64,000 nucleotides of DNA from NCBI RefSeq assembly GCF_004114535.1, contig NZ_LBJC01000021.1:16115-80114 (forward strand), in the 5' to 3' direction. The position numbers were made by a program, and so were the translations under genes. Under the pieces are notes generated by a model. The model did not search any database and was not told the DNA's origin. It saw nothing but the letters and a program-made list of their open reading frames with translations. This DNA is from Bradyrhizobium nanningense. Its GTDB lineage: Bacteria > Pseudomonadota > Alphaproteobacteria > Rhizobiales > Xanthobacteraceae. Of the stretch, positions 16,959-27,929 are shown piece after piece; the stretch's first letter is position 1, and the number at the start of each line of letters is the position of its first letter.

Positions 16959-16990
16959 ACGGCGGCCCTCAAAAGCCGCCGTCTTTGTTT
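16959..16990 (+). terminator. Rho-independent terminator after the transporter
   Basis: ACGGCGGC (16959-16966) pairs perfectly with GCCGCCGT (16975-16982) across an 8-base loop, followed by CTTTGTTTT. It separates the transporter transcript from the LysR gene. Confidence 0.8.
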
Positions 16991-17050
16991 TGGGGGTGAT
17001 CGATGCTAGAAGTGCCGGGGAAACGCCTTATTCATCTAAGGCATGTATCG

Positions 17051-17956
17051 ATGTTCGACCTCAACCAGCTCCGCTGTTTCGTCACGGTGGCGGAGGAATT
17101 GCATTTCGGCCGCGCCGCCGCGCGGCTGAACATGACTCAGCCGCCGTTGTCCCGGCAGATCCAGGTGCTCGAGCACATCATCGATGCGCCGCTCTTGGAA
17201 CGCACCAGCCGCTCGGTCCGCCTCACCCCGGCCGGGCGCAGCTTCCTGCCCGAGGCGCGTCGCATCCTCAAGCTTGCGGAAAGCGCCTCGCAAGTCGCCC
17301 GCCGCATCGCGCTCGGCAAGATCGGCTCGTTGAAGATCGGCTTCACGGCAGCCGCCGCTTACGGCTTCCTGCCCGAGCTCGTCGCCGCCTGCCGCGCCAA
17401 GCTGCCCGAGGTCGATTTCTCGCTGAAGGAGATGGTGTCGGGCGACCAGTTCGAGGCGCTCACCTCGGGCCAGATCGACGCCGGCCTGCTGCGGCCGCCG
17501 ATCGCGCGGCCCGAGCTCGCCAGCCGCCGCGTCGTCGCCGAGCCCCTGCTCGCCGCGATCCCGAAGAAGCACCCGCTGGCGAATGTCGACAGCATCACCA
17601 TCAAGGATTTCGACGACCAGCCCTTCGTGATGTACTCGCCCTATGAGAGCCGCTACTTTCACGATCTGCTGGTGGCGCAATTCACCCGCGCCGACGTGCT
17701 GCCGCGCTATGTCCAGCATCTCAGCCAGATCCACTCGATCCTGGCGATGGTCCGCGCCGGCCTCGGCCTTGCCATCGTGCCGGCCGCGGCTGCGGGCCTG
17801 AAGATCTCCGACGTGCGGTTGCGGCCGCTGAAGCTGAGGGGCCGCGTGCCGGTCGAGCTGTTCATGGTCTGGCGCCGCGACGACGAGAATCCGCTGCTCT
17901 CGGCGCTGGTCAAAATCGCCGGTGAATTGTCCTCCGCGGAGGTGGCGGAGGATTGA
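17051..17956 (+). CDS. LysR-family transcription regulator of the hexarate cluster
   Basis: A 301-residue regulator from ATG 17051. An in-frame ATG at 17003 has the better ribosome site (GGGGGTGATCG) and would add 16 residues ahead of the usual LysR start. Residues 1-60 form the winged helix (FDLNQLRCFVTVAEELHFGR, AAARLNMTQPPLSRQIQVLE); residues 90-290 form the two-lobed effector domain (LKIGFTAAAAYGFLPELVAA, GLGLAIVPAAAAGL). It lies between the transporter and kdgD, so it probably senses glucarate, galactarate or a pathway intermediate and activates the cluster. The assignment as cluster regulator rests on position alone. Confidence 0.85.
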   Translation: MFDLNQLRCFVTVAEELHFGRAAARLNMTQPPLSRQIQVLEHIIDAPLLERTSRSVRLTPAGRSFLPEARRILKLAESASQVARRIALGKIGSLKIGFTAAAAYGFLPELVAACRAKLPEVDFSLKEMVSGDQFEALTSGQIDAGLLRPPIARPELASRRVVAEPLLAAIPKKHPLANVDSITIKDFDDQPFVMYSPYESRYFHDLLVAQFTRADVLPRYVQHLSQIHSILAMVRAGLGLAIVPAAAAGLKISDVRLRPLKLRGRVPVELFMVWRRDDENPLLSALVKIAGELSSAEVAED

Positions 17957-18087
17957 TGCTCAATCCGCATCGGTCGATATAGGCTTTGGCTTGGACCCGC
18001 ATCGAACGGTCTCTTAAACCACGGCGCATGGACGCGCAGGCCGAAAGGCCAGCGTCCTCCACAACACGCACCAAGGGAACAGCGCCC

Positions 18088-19032
18088 GTGAGCAAGATGA
18101 CCCCACAGGAGATGGCCAAGAAGATCGGATCCGGCCTTCTGTCCTTTCCCGTCACGCCGTTTAAGGCTGACTATTCCTTCGACGAGGCTACTTACCGCGC
18201 CAACATGGACTGGCTGTGCGGCTACGACGTCGCCGGCCTGTTCGCTGCCGGCGGCACCGGCGAGTTCTTCTCGCTGACGCCGACCGAGGTTCCGCAAGTC
18301 GTGAAGGTTGCCGTCGAGGAGACCAAGGGCCGCGTGCCGGTGCTCGCCGGCACCGGTTACGGCACGGCCATTGCCCGCGAGATCGCGATCGGTGCGGAAA
18401 AGGCCGGCGCCGACGGCCTGTTGCTGCTGCCGCCCTATCTCACCCATTCCGAGCAGGACGGCCTTGCCGCCCATGTCGAGGCGGTCTGCGCCGCCGTGAA
18501 GATCGGCGTCATCGTCTACAACCGCGACAACGCCATCCTCCAGCCCGATACGCTCGCCCGCCTTGCCGAGCGCTGCCCGAACCTCTTCGGCTACAAGGAT
18601 GGCATCGGCGACATCGAGCTGATGACCCGCGTCTACACCAAGCTCGGCGACCGCCTCACCTATGTCGGCGGCCTGCCGACCGCGGAGACCTTCGCCCTGC
18701 CCTATCTCGACATGGGCGTGACGACCTATTCCTCCGCCGTGTTCAACTTCGTGCCGGAATTCGCTACCAATTTCTACGCGGCCGTGCGCAAGCGCGACCA
18801 TGCGACGATCCAGGCCGGGCTGAAGGATTTCATCCTGCCGCTGATCGCGATCCGCAACCGCAAAAAGGGCTACGCGGTCTCGATCATCAAGGCCGGCATG
18901 AAAGTGATCGGCCGCGATTCCGGCCCCGTCCGTCCTCCGCTCACCGACCTCACCGAGCAGGAGATCGCGGAGCTGACCGCGCTGGTGAAGCAGCTGCCCG
19001 CCATCCGATCGTCACAACAGGCTGCTGAATAA
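18088..19032 (+). CDS. kdgD: 5-dehydro-4-deoxyglucarate dehydratase
   Basis: A 314-residue class I aldolase-fold enzyme of the DapA family. It converts 5-dehydro-4-deoxy-D-glucarate to 2,5-dioxopentanoate (2-oxoglutarate semialdehyde) with loss of water and CO2. Key features are the [17 protein letters not shown] motif (Thr pair that binds the substrate carboxylate), the tyrosine in VIVYNRDNA and the Schiff-base lysine in [10 protein letters not shown]. The CYNRDN-like signature separates it from dihydrodipicolinate synthases. GTG 18088 after AAGGGAACA is the likely start; ATG 18097 would give nearly the same protein. It is followed after 24 bases by gudD, in one probable operon. Confidence 0.9.
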   Translation: MSKMTPQEMAKKIGSGLLSFPVTPFKADYSFDEATYRANMDWLCGYDVAGLFAAGGTGEFFSLTPTEVPQVVKVAVEETKGRVPVLAGTGYGTAIAREIAIGAEKAGADGLLLLPPYLTHSEQDGLAAHVEAVCAAVKIGVIVYNRDNAILQPDTLARLAERCPNLFGYKDGIGDIELMTRVYTKLGDRLTYVGGLPTAETFALPYLDMGVTTYSSAVFNFVPEFATNFYAAVRKRDHATIQAGLKDFILPLIAIRNRKKGYAVSIIKAGMKVIGRDSGPVRPPLTDLTEQEIAELTALVKQLPAIRSSQQAAE

Positions 19033-19056
19033 TAGACACAACAGGAGGAGCGTGCG

Positions 19057-20400
19057 ATGGCCGAGACGAACATCTCCGGTGCACCGGTCGTCACATCGAT
19101 GCAGGTGATCCCGGTCGCAGGCCGCGACAGCATGCTCCTCAACCTCAGCGGCGCGCATGCGCCGTTCTTCACCCGCAACATCGTCATCCTCACCGACAAT
19201 GCCGGCCACACCGGCGTCGGCGAGGTGCCAGGCGGGCAGAAGATCTGGCAGACGCTGCAGGACGCCAGGGATCTCGTGATCGGCAAGACCGTCGGCGCGA
19301 TGAACAACATCCTCGCCGACATCCGCACCGCCTTTGCTGATCGCGATGCCGGCGGCCGCGGCAAGCAGACGTTTGATCTTCGCGTCATGATCCACGCCGT
19401 CACCGCCGTGGAATCCGCTCTGCTCGATCTGCTCGGCCAGCATCTCGGGCTGCCGGTCGCCGCGCTGCTCGGCGAAGGCCAGCAGCGCAGCAGCGTCGAG
19501 ACACTCGGCTATCTCTTCTTCGTCGGCGATCGGCGCAAGTCCCGCCTGTCCTACGTGGAAGGCGAGGCCGGCAAGGCGGAATGGTTCAACCTGCGCCACC
19601 AGGAAGCGATGACGCCGGAGACCGTGGTGCGGCTCGCCGAAGCCACCCACGACCATTACGGCTTCGCCGACTTCAAGCTGAAGGGCGGCGTGCTGCGCGG
19701 CGAGCAGGAGATCGAGGCCGTCACCGCCATCGCAAGACGCTTCCCGAACGCCCGCGTGACGCTCGACCCCAACGGCGCCTGGTCGCTGGATGAAGCCGTC
19801 GGCCTCTGCAAGAACATGCATGGTATCCTCGCCTATGCCGAGGACCCCTGCGGCGCCGAGGCCGGTTTCTCCGGCCGCGAGATCATGGCCGAGTTCCGCC
19901 GTGCCACGGGACTGCCCACGGCAACCAACATGATCGCGACCGACTGGCGCCAGCTGTCCCACGCGCTGCGCCTGGGTGCGGTGGACATTCCGCTGGCCGA
20001 TCCCCATTTCTGGACCATGCAGGGCTCGGTGCGCGTCGCCCAGACCTGCCGCGACAACGGCCTGACCTGGGGCTCGCACTCCAACAACCATTTCGACATT
20101 TCGCTGGCCATGTTCACCCATGTCGGCGCCGCCGCACCCGGCAAGGTCACCGCGATCGACACTCACTGGATCTGGCAGGACGGCCAGGCGCTGACCAGGG
20201 AGCCGCTCCAGATCAAGGCCGGCAAGATTGCGGTCCCGGACCGGCCGGGCCTGGGTATCGAAATCGACAGGGCCGCTATCGACGCAGCGCATGAACTCTA
20301 CAAGCAGCATGGACTTGGCGCCCGGGATGACGCTATTGCCATGCAGGATCTGATCCCCGGCTGGACCTTCGACGACAAGCGTCCCTGCCTGGTACGGTAA
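19057..20400 (+). CDS. gudD: Glucarate dehydratase
   Basis: A 447-residue enolase-superfamily enzyme with ribosome site CAGGAGGAGC. It removes water from D-glucarate (and often L-idarate) to give 5-dehydro-4-deoxy-D-glucarate. Visible family motifs are [16 protein letters not shown] (the KxK base), [14 protein letters not shown] (first metal aspartate), [14 protein letters not shown] (metal Glu), ATNMIATDW and the second base region [18 protein letters not shown] with the catalytic His. The length equals that of characterised glucarate dehydratases. It is flanked by kdgD (24 bases upstream) and the semialdehyde dehydrogenase (15 bases downstream). Confidence 0.95.
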   Translation: MAETNISGAPVVTSMQVIPVAGRDSMLLNLSGAHAPFFTRNIVILTDNAGHTGVGEVPGGQKIWQTLQDARDLVIGKTVGAMNNILADIRTAFADRDAGGRGKQTFDLRVMIHAVTAVESALLDLLGQHLGLPVAALLGEGQQRSSVETLGYLFFVGDRRKSRLSYVEGEAGKAEWFNLRHQEAMTPETVVRLAEATHDHYGFADFKLKGGVLRGEQEIEAVTAIARRFPNARVTLDPNGAWSLDEAVGLCKNMHGILAYAEDPCGAEAGFSGREIMAEFRRATGLPTATNMIATDWRQLSHALRLGAVDIPLADPHFWTMQGSVRVAQTCRDNGLTWGSHSNNHFDISLAMFTHVGAAAPGKVTAIDTHWIWQDGQALTREPLQIKAGKIAVPDRPGLGIEIDRAAIDAAHELYKQHGLGARDDAIAMQDLIPGWTFDDKRPCLVR

Positions 20401-20415
20401 AACACTCTGGAGGAA

Positions 20416-21867
20416 ATGATGACTGCGATCCTTAAAAACTTCATCGGCGGCGAATGGGTCGACGGCTCCGGCGTCACCAGGAACATCAACCCCTCCAACA
20501 CCAACGACGTCGTCGGCGAATACGCCAAGGCCGACAAGGCGCAGACCGAGAAGGCGATCGCCGCAGCCAAGGCCGCCTTCCCCGCCTGGGCGCAGTCGAC
20601 GCCGCAGGCACGCTTCGACGCGCTCAACAAGATTTCGCTCGAAATTCTCGCCCGCAAGGAAGAGCTCGGCCGCCTGCTCGCCCGCGAGGAAGGCAAGACC
20701 CTGCCGGAAGGCATCGGCGAGGTTGCCCGCGCCGGCCAGATCTTTGCGTTCTGCGCCGGCGAGGCGCTGCGGCTGATCGGCGAGAAGGGCGCCTCCGTCC
20801 GTCCCGGCCTCGACGTCGAGCTCACGCGTGAGCCCGTTGGCGTCGTCGGCATGATCACGCCCTGGAATTTCCCGATCGCGATCCCCGCCTGGAAGATCGC
20901 GCCGGCGCTCTGCTACGGCAACACCGTAGTGTTCAAGCCGGCTGAGCTGGTGCCCGGCTCCGGGCACGCGCTCGCCGAAATCATCACCCGCTCCGGCATT
21001 CCCGCCGGCGTCTTCAATCTCGTGGTCGGCTCCGGCTCGGTGGTCGGCCAGACCCTGCTCGAGCACCCGGATGTCGCCGCGATCTCCTTCACGGGCTCGG
21101 TGCAGACCGGCCGCAAGATCGCGCAGGCCTGCGTGCTCTCGAACCCGATGAAGAAGTTCCAGCTCGAGATGGGCGGCAAGAACCCGCTGGTCGTGCTCGA
21201 CGACGCCGACCTCAAGACCGCGGTCGAGGTCGCCGTCAACGGCTCCTATTTCTCGACCGGCCAGCGCTGCACCGCCTCCTCACGCCTGATCGTCACCGAA
21301 GGCATCCACGACCGCTTCGTCGCGGCGATGGCCGAGCGCCTGAACGGCCTGTCGGTCGACGACGCGCTCAAGGCCGGCGTGCATATCGGCCCCGTGGTCG
21401 ACCAGAGCCAGCTCGACCAGGACCTGCGCTACATCAAGATCGGCCAGGACGAGGGCGCCAAGCTCGCCTTCGGCGGCGAACTGCTCAAGCGCGAGAACCC
21501 CGGCCATTACCTGCAGCCGGCGCTGTTCACCGAGGCCAACAACAACATGCGCATCGCGCGCGAGGAGATCTTCGGCCCGGTCGCCGCCGTCATCCGCGCC
21601 AAGAATTACGAAGAGGCCCTTGCCATCTCCAATGACACCGAGTTCGGCCTCGCCTCCGGCATCTGCACCACCAGCCTGAAATACGCCTCGCACTATAAGC
21701 GCAACAGCGAGTCCGGCATGGTGATGGTCAACCTGCCGACCGCCGGCGTCGACTATCACGTGCCGTTCGGCGGCCGGAAGGGCTCGAGCTACGGCGCCCG
21801 CGAACAGGGCTCCTACGCGCGCGAGTTCTACACGACGGTGAAGACGGCTTATACGTTCCCGGGCTGA
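20416..21867 (+). CDS. 2-oxoglutarate semialdehyde dehydrogenase (ALDH family)
   Basis: A 483-residue aldehyde dehydrogenase; two ATGs at 20416 and 20419 follow TGGAGGAA. It has the complete family core: [20 protein letters not shown] with the oxyanion Asn, [28 protein letters not shown] for NAD(P) binding, the base Glu in [13 protein letters not shown] and the nucleophilic Cys in [14 protein letters not shown]. In this operon it should oxidise 2,5-dioxopentanoate from KdgD to 2-oxoglutarate, closing the hexarate pathway into the TCA cycle. Substrate identity rests on context and on the KGSADH-like N-terminus ([12 protein letters not shown]). Confidence 0.88.
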   Translation: MMTAILKNFIGGEWVDGSGVTRNINPSNTNDVVGEYAKADKAQTEKAIAAAKAAFPAWAQSTPQARFDALNKISLEILARKEELGRLLAREEGKTLPEGIGEVARAGQIFAFCAGEALRLIGEKGASVRPGLDVELTREPVGVVGMITPWNFPIAIPAWKIAPALCYGNTVVFKPAELVPGSGHALAEIITRSGIPAGVFNLVVGSGSVVGQTLLEHPDVAAISFTGSVQTGRKIAQACVLSNPMKKFQLEMGGKNPLVVLDDADLKTAVEVAVNGSYFSTGQRCTASSRLIVTEGIHDRFVAAMAERLNGLSVDDALKAGVHIGPVVDQSQLDQDLRYIKIGQDEGAKLAFGGELLKRENPGHYLQPALFTEANNNMRIAREEIFGPVAAVIRAKNYEEALAISNDTEFGLASGICTTSLKYASHYKRNSESGMVMVNLPTAGVDYHVPFGGRKGSSYGAREQGSYAREFYTTVKTAYTFPG

Positions 21868-21875
21868 CGGAGATC

Positions 21876-22013
21876 GTAGGGTGGGTTAGCCCGCGGCTGC
21901 GCAAAGCGCAGTCCGCTGGCGTAACCCACCTCTTCTGCCTCCGCGGACAGAGACCTTGGCGGGTTACGCTGAGTGATTGCGCTTCGCGCAATCACAGGGC
22001 TAACCCACCCTAC
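21876..22013. repeat. Palindromic intergenic element E with 17-bp perfect terminal repeats
   Basis: The element is bounded by GTAGGGTGGGTTAGCCC at 21876-21892 and its exact reverse complement GGGCTAACCCACCCTAC at 21997-22013. Internal arms GCGTAACCCACC and GGCGGGTTACGC pair as well, and GATTGCGCTTCGCGCAATC forms a third hairpin. It fills the gap between the dehydrogenase gene and garD. No other copy was found in this window. Confidence 0.8.
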
Positions 22014-22028
22014 ACTTCGGAGTCTCCC

Positions 22029-23570
22029 ATGGACCAAGACGTTGCAGCGAAAGAGCAGCCCCGCTACATCAAGCTCAACGAGCGCGACAATGTCGCGATC
22101 GTGGTCAATGATTTCGGACTTCCTGCCGGCTCCCGCTTTGCCAGCGGACTGACGCTGCGCGCCTTCGTGCCGCAGGGGCACAAGACGGCGCTGGTCGATA
22201 TCGCGGAAGGCGCGCCGATCATCCGCTACGGCGAGATCATCGGCTACGCGCTGTCGCCGATCCTGGCCGGCGAATGGGTGGACGAGGCGCGCATTCGCAT
22301 GCCGGAGGCCCCCGACCTCGACAAGCTCGAGATCTCCACCGCCGTCCCTGCCCCGCTGCCGCCGCTCGAAGGCTTCACCTTCGAAGGCTACCGCAATCCG
22401 GACGGCTCGGTCGGCACCAAGAACATCCTCGGCATCTCCTCCTCGGTGCAATGCGTCAAGGGCACGATGGAATATGCGGTCAAGCGCATCCGCGCCGAGC
22501 TGTTGCCGAAGTACCCGAATGTCGATGACGTCGTTCCGCTCACCCACGCCTATGGCTGCGGCGTCGCCATCACCGCGCCCGATGCGGTGGTGCCGATCCG
22601 CACGCTGCAGAACCTCGCGCTCAATCCGAATTTCGGCGGCGAAATCCTCGTCGTCGGCCTCGGCTGCGAGAAGCTCGCGCCCGAGCGGCTGGTGCCGGAG
22701 GGCGTCAGCGATGCCATCGTGCGGATGCAGGACGAAGCCTTTGACGGCTTCGGCGCGATCGTCGATGCCATCATGACCCAGGCCGAAGCCCGGCTGAAGG
22801 TGCTCAACACCCGCAAGCGCGAGACCTGCCCGGCCTCCGATCTCGTCATCGGGCTGCAATGCGGCGGCAGCGACGCCTTCTCCGGCGTCACCGCCAATCC
22901 CGCCGTCGGCTTTGCCGCGGACCTCCTGGTTCGCGCCGGCGCCACCGTGATGTTCTCGGAAGTCACGGAAGTGCGCGACGCCATCCAGCTCCTGACCCGC
23001 CGCGCCATCAACGAGGACGTCGGCCGCGCGCTGGTGGGCGAGATGGCCTGGTACGATTCCTACCTCGCCCGCGGCGGCGCCGACCGCAGCGCCAACACCA
23101 CGCCCGGCAACAAGAAGGGCGGCCTCGCCAACATCGTCGAGAAGTCGCTCGGCTCGATCGTCAAGTCCGGCTCGAGCGCGATCACCGGCGTGCTCTCGCC
23201 CGGCGAGAAGGCGACGCAGAAGGGCATGCTGTTCGCGGCAACGCCGGCCTCCGACTTCATCTGCGGCACGTTGCAGCTCGCCTCCGGCATGACGCTGCAG
23301 GTGTTCACCACCGGCCGCGGCACGCCCTATGGTCTTGCGGCGGCGCCCGTGATCAAGGTCGCGACCCGCAGCGAGCTCGCACGGCGCTGGAAAGACCTGA
23401 TCGATTTCGATTCAGGCAGTATCGCCACCGGCGAGAAGACCATCGAGGAATGCGGCTGGGACCTGTTCCGCCTGATCCTCGATGTCGCCTCCGGCCGCAC
23501 CAAGCCGTGGTCGGACCGCTGGGGCATCCACAACGATCTCACGCTGTTCAATCCGGCGCCGGTGACCTGA
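22029..23570 (+). CDS. garD: Galactarate dehydratase
   Basis: A 513-residue UxaA/GarD family enzyme. It dehydrates galactarate (mucate) to 5-dehydro-4-deoxy-D-glucarate, the same intermediate that GudD forms, so both hexarates feed KdgD. The N-terminal SAF-like part ([20 protein letters not shown]) is followed by [20 protein letters not shown], the conserved HAYGCGVAI segment, [13 protein letters not shown] and [19 protein letters not shown], all typical of the iron- or metal-dependent large domain. It starts 16 bases after repeat element E, which may let its transcript level differ from that of the upstream genes. Confidence 0.93.
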   Translation: MDQDVAAKEQPRYIKLNERDNVAIVVNDFGLPAGSRFASGLTLRAFVPQGHKTALVDIAEGAPIIRYGEIIGYALSPILAGEWVDEARIRMPEAPDLDKLEISTAVPAPLPPLEGFTFEGYRNPDGSVGTKNILGISSSVQCVKGTMEYAVKRIRAELLPKYPNVDDVVPLTHAYGCGVAITAPDAVVPIRTLQNLALNPNFGGEILVVGLGCEKLAPERLVPEGVSDAIVRMQDEAFDGFGAIVDAIMTQAEARLKVLNTRKRETCPASDLVIGLQCGGSDAFSGVTANPAVGFAADLLVRAGATVMFSEVTEVRDAIQLLTRRAINEDVGRALVGEMAWYDSYLARGGADRSANTTPGNKKGGLANIVEKSLGSIVKSGSSAITGVLSPGEKATQKGMLFAATPASDFICGTLQLASGMTLQVFTTGRGTPYGLAAAPVIKVATRSELARRWKDLIDFDSGSIATGEKTIEECGWDLFRLILDVASGRTKPWSDRWGIHNDLTLFNPAPVT

Positions 23571-23754
23571 GCCTAGCGTCGCCGCGAAACCCTCCGGAAA
23601 CATTGACGCGAAAAACGTCGTCATCGTTTCATCCTGTCGCATCACGCAATCAATGGATTCGCGTCCCGACACACGAATGTTCGCACACGAGCGAACCTCT
23701 TCCCGCACCGTCACGACCAAACCTCCGATTGACATCTTCAATGGAGATTTTCCA

Positions 23755-24024
23755 ATGCGTGTTCTCACAATGATTGCCGTCACCAGCGCCGTGATTGCGG
23801 GCTCGACCAGCGCGTTCGCCGGTGAGCTTCCCTCTTACGAAGTGAAGTCGTTGCCGATCTCGGCGACCCAGGTGCAGGTGCTCGGCGGTGCCGGCGTCGA
23901 GGAGCAGCCGGCCGCGCCCACCATGATCGTCGCCGGCATGCCCGCCTCGCCCGCACAGATCTCGGTGCTGTCGCCGCGCGTGAAGCGGCTTGCGAGCGCG
24001 GGTTCGGGCAGCGAAGCGCGCTAA
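23755..24024 (+). CDS. Small exported protein
   Basis: An 89-residue protein from ATG 23755 with GGAGATTT upstream. MRVLTMIAVTSAVIAGSTSA followed by FAGEL is a Sec signal peptide (cleavage after AFA). The mature part is about 66 residues, rich in Ala, Val, Ser and Pro with no cysteine, and ends in a basic tail (RVKRLASAGSGSEAR). No family was recognised. It is convergent with another small exported protein, with a probable terminator between them. Confidence 0.65.
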   Translation: MRVLTMIAVTSAVIAGSTSAFAGELPSYEVKSLPISATQVQVLGGAGVEEQPAAPTMIVAGMPASPAQISVLSPRVKRLASAGSGSEAR

Positions 24025-24041
24025 GCCTTTCGCATGGCCTG

Positions 24042-24075
24042 CGGCGCCTGCATCTGGTGCGGGCGCCGTCGGCGT
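24042..24075 (+). terminator. Probable terminator between convergent genes
   Basis: CGGCGCC (24042-24048) pairs with GGCGCCG (24062-24068) across a 13-base loop and is followed by TCGGCGTTTT. The hairpin is strong; the T-run is short. Confidence 0.45.
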
Positions 24076-24077
24076 TT

Positions 24078-24434
24078 TCAGGTCATGCTGCCCGGCATGA
24101 AGCAGCGCACGCGCGGATGACCGTCGATATAGTGCTTCCACACCATGGTGCGCCCGATCTTGTTCGGCACGGTGATCAAGGCACCCTCGGGCACCACGAC
24201 CCATTCGTCGTCGATACGGACGCGGTAGCGGCCGCGATCGGACTCCCAATCGACGTCGGCAATGACGTAGCCGTCGGCGTCGGTGCAGCACTGACCGAAT
24301 TCGCTATGCAGGCTTTCGAACCAGGGTTTCAACGGTGAGTTGGCGTAGCGCCCGTCGTCGCGCGCCTGTGCCGAGAATGTCAGAAGCGCCGTCACGCCCA
24401 GCAGCGTCCCTGCGCACAATGATGAAAATTTCAT
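24078..24434 (-). CDS. Exported protein of unknown function
   Basis: A 118-residue protein from ATG 24434. MKFSSLCAGTLLGVTALLTF is followed by SAQARDD, a Sec signal peptide cleaved after SAQA. The mature part reads RYANSPLKPWFESLHSEFGQ, then CCTDADGYVIADVDWES, and ends HPRVRCFMPGSMT. The Cys-Cys pair, the Asp-rich strand and the Trp-Lys-His region (MVWKHYIDGHP) are known from a set of rhizobial exported hypothetical proteins. No enzymatic role can be given. Confidence 0.7.
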   Translation of the reverse strand: MKFSSLCAGTLLGVTALLTFSAQARDDGRYANSPLKPWFESLHSEFGQCCTDADGYVIADVDWESDRGRYRVRIDDEWVVVPEGALITVPNKIGRTMVWKHYIDGHPRVRCFMPGSMT

Positions 24435-24677
24435 CTCGTCGTCCCGCGATCAAAATGATCCGTGCGGGGGGACGACAATGCCATCCGTTGTCCGCGCCTT
24501 GAATCAGGCGCGGCACCGGCGACTCGTTCCCCCAGCAGCTGACGACAACTATGCAAATCCGCTGCCAGCGCGCATTCCGGGGAACTACTGCCGCAAGGCG
24601 TAAAGCCATGCGTCTTTCGACGGATGCGGCCTAGGATCAAAATCCGAGGCCGAGAAGACGATGCTTCAGAAATGCGC

Positions 24678-25271
24678 CTATTGCTTCGCCGGTGCCATCA
24701 TCGTGCCGCCACCCCTCTTCGGCGCGGGTGCCGGCGGCTTGGTGGCCGCGGCCTGCGCGGGCAGATATTTTGCCACGATGGCGGGATCGACCTGGGCGAT
24801 GTTGGCGTCAGGCAGGCGCGTCCAGCTCTCGTCCTTGCCGAGCAGCGAAATGCCGAGATAGCCGCGCAGGGTCAGGGTCTGGCCGTCGGGACTGACCTTC
24901 ATGTTGGCCTTCCAGATCTGGCCATCGCGCGGATTGAGCACGTTGCCGCCTTCGTACTTCAAGCCTTCGCGCTTCATGTTGCGGACGAAGGAGATGCCGA
25001 GCACCGGCGCGTTCTTGCGGTCATCGGTGCACTTGCTGCAGACCTCGTTCGGATCGTCGCCGGGGCGCGGGAAGGTCTTTGCGATCACGCCTTCGAAGAT
25101 GCCGTTGTGGTCGACGAAGAGAAACCATCCGACCGTCTTGCCGTCTTCGACCTTCTGCCACAGGCCCGCCGCCGTGGGCTCGGCGGTCTGCGCCGCAGAC
25201 GGCGTCACCGTCGCGAGCGACAATGCGAGCGCGAGGAGGGGGGGCAGCCGAAAGCTGGAGAAATTCCGCAT
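24678..25271 (-). CDS. DUF2147 family exported protein
   Basis: A 197-residue protein from ATG 25271 with AAGGTGAT as ribosome site. A Sec signal peptide ([20 protein letters not shown]) precedes the DUF2147 lipocalin-like barrel: [75 protein letters not shown] and [20 protein letters not shown]. The tail is Pro/Lys/Gly-rich. Proteins of this family are periplasmic and of unknown function; the CSKC pair may hold a metal or form a disulfide. Confidence 0.82.
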   Translation of the reverse strand: MRNFSSFRLPPLLALALSLATVTPSAAQTAEPTAAGLWQKVEDGKTVGWFLFVDHNGIFEGVIAKTFPRPGDDPNEVCSKCTDDRKNAPVLGISFVRNMKREGLKYEGGNVLNPRDGQIWKANMKVSPDGQTLTLRGYLGISLLGKDESWTRLPDANIAQVDPAIVAKYLPAQAAATKPPAPAPKRGGGTMMAPAKQ

Positions 25272-25375
25272 TAGATCACCTTGTTATTCCACGACCGGAA
25301 TGGCCGCAGACTACGGCGATTTCGCGAACGGTTCCAGCACCAGAAACATGGGGCATCCCTTCCCGCCCCGTTGCG

Positions 25376-26467
<1,092 letters not shown>

Positions 26468-26585
26468 CTAGCCAACGGGGATGGATCAGGGAAGGCATAA
26501 AAGCGGGAGCGCCCCGCGGCCGCGCCCACTTGCCGGGGCAGGATAACTGAGCTGTAACGAGCAAGGATATGACGGAGATCAATCG

Positions 26586-27053
26586 GTGAACGCACCAAGT
26601 CGCCTCGATACGACGCCGCGCCTGGAGGACTTTCCCTACCGCCTCAGCGACAACGTCCGCTTCGGCGATCTCGATCCCAACCAGCACGTCAACAACGCGG
26701 TCTACGCCACTTATTTCGAGACCGGCCGCGTCACGCTGATGAAGCTGCCGGAATACGGCCTGACGCCGCCGGGCCTCGCCTGGATCATGGTGCGGCTCGA
26801 CATGCATTTTCGCGCCGAGTTGCGCTGGCCGGGCGCGATCGAACTCGGCCTCGGCGTCGTGAAGCTGGGACGCACGTCCGTGACCTTCGAGCAGGTCGTG
26901 TTCTCGGAAGGAAAATGCATCGCCTCGGCGACGTCGGTCGGCGTCTTGCTCGACGAGGCGACGCGCCGGCCGGCACCGCTGACCGCGGAAGTGATCGAGA
27001 AATTCAGACCCTGGCACAAGCGCGGCATCGAGGTCGCGCCGCCGAGCAGTTAG
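26586..27053 (+). CDS. Acyl-CoA thioesterase (hot-dog fold, 4HBT)
   Basis: A 155-residue protein from GTG 26586 with GGAG nine bases before. The hot-dog pattern FGDLDPNQHVNNAVYATYFE carries the catalytic Asp and the Asn-His-Val-Asn stretch of 4-hydroxybenzoyl-CoA thioesterase-like enzymes. The strand pattern ARTSV-like LGRTSVTFEQVVFSEGKCIA and SATSVGVLLDEATRRP completes the fold. It should hydrolyse an acyl- or aroyl-CoA; the substrate is unknown. It is divergent from the ferredoxin reductase (181 bases between starts) and convergent with the ferredoxin gene. Confidence 0.85.
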   Translation: MNAPSRLDTTPRLEDFPYRLSDNVRFGDLDPNQHVNNAVYATYFETGRVTLMKLPEYGLTPPGLAWIMVRLDMHFRAELRWPGAIELGLGVVKLGRTSVTFEQVVFSEGKCIASATSVGVLLDEATRRPAPLTAEVIEKFRPWHKRGIEVAPPSS

Positions 27054-27069
27054 TCTTGTCGAGGGACGA

Positions 27070-27390
27070 TCAGGCCTGACGTTCCGGCGTCGTCACGACG
27101 AGACCGTCGAGATCGTCGCTGACCTTGATTTGGCAGGACAGGCGCGAATTCGGGCGCACATCGAAGCCGAAATCGAGCATGTCCTCTTCCATCGGCGTCG
27201 GGCTGCCGACCTTCTCGCGCCAGGCTTCGTCGACATACACATGGCAGGTCGCGCAGGCGCAGGCGCCACCGCATTCGGCCTCGACGCCGGGAATGCTGTT
27301 GCGGATCGCGGCTTCCATCACGGTTGCGCCGTTCTCGATTTCCACCGTGCGGGTTTCGCCCTTGTGGTCGACAAAGTGAATCTTGGCCAT
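27070..27390 (-). CDS. 2Fe-2S ferredoxin, adrenodoxin type
   Basis: A 106-residue protein from ATG 27390. The cluster ligands appear as CGGACACATC (Cys at positions 1, 5? and 10 of this motif with the C-x5-C-x2-C spacing of vertebrate/ISC ferredoxins) plus a distant Cys in RLSCQIKV. The flanking strands [20 protein letters not shown] and the acidic [15 protein letters not shown] loop are typical. Such ferredoxins feed cytochrome P450s, Rieske oxygenases or Fe-S assembly. No oxygenase is adjacent; the ferredoxin-NADP reductase at 25376-26404 is a plausible electron donor. Confidence 0.9.
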   Translation of the reverse strand: MAKIHFVDHKGETRTVEIENGATVMEAAIRNSIPGVEAECGGACACATCHVYVDEAWREKVGSPTPMEEDMLDFGFDVRPNSRLSCQIKVSDDLDGLVVTTPERQA

Positions 27391-27554
27391 GTGTGCTCGT
27401 GCTGCCGCGGTGCTGGGAATGAAGGAGGGTCCGGGCTGTCCTATAACGGGTCGATCAGCCCGGCGCCATAGGGTTTTGCTGCGAAGTGAATCCCGCTTTG
27501 CGGCAAGAAAATGCGTCAAAACAAGAGACTAGAGTCCGGCTCGGCCGCGTGGCC

Positions 27555-27929
27555 TCAGGACTTCAGGATCGTCTCGATAGCGGCGCGGGCCTCGGTCACC
27601 GCTTCCTTCAGCGCGGCGAAGGCGTGGCGCTCGTTATGACCGATCTGGATCGCGGTCTCCAGGCTTGCTGCGGCATCGGCCACTGCAAAAGCGCCGATCC
27701 CGCGGGCCGATCCCTTGAGCTTGTGGGCGAGCGCGCCGGCCTCGGCCGGCAATCCCGCCATCGCCGCCATCAGGCGGACCGCCTGCTCGGCGAACATGGC
27801 CAGCACTTCCTGCTCCAGCGCGGCATCGCCGAGCGTCATCCGGGAGAGATGGTCGAGGTCGAGCGGGCTGTCGATGGGTGCAAGCGGGGGCGAGGGCATC
27901 CAGTCCATCCGTTGCAGTTCAGGCATCAT
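27555..27929 (-). CDS. Hpt (histidine phosphotransfer) domain protein
   Basis: A 124-residue single-domain protein. Starts at 27929, 27926 or 27947 are all possible; a TTG at 27992 is less likely. The Hpt helix motif is GALAHKLKGSARGIGAFAVA with phospho-accepting His69 (counted from 27929). The surrounding four-helix pattern (LEQEVLAMFAEQAVRLMAAM before, AAASLETAIQIG after) is complete. Such proteins shuttle phosphoryl groups between receiver domains of hybrid kinases and response regulators. The partner is unknown. The gene is divergent from the giant polar-growth-like gene, and a TTAA-containing stretch lies between them. Confidence 0.85.
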   Translation of the reverse strand: MMPELQRMDWMPSPPLAPIDSPLDLDHLSRMTLGDAALEQEVLAMFAEQAVRLMAAMAGLPAEAGALAHKLKGSARGIGAFAVADAAASLETAIQIGHNERHAFAALKEAVTEARAAIETILKS

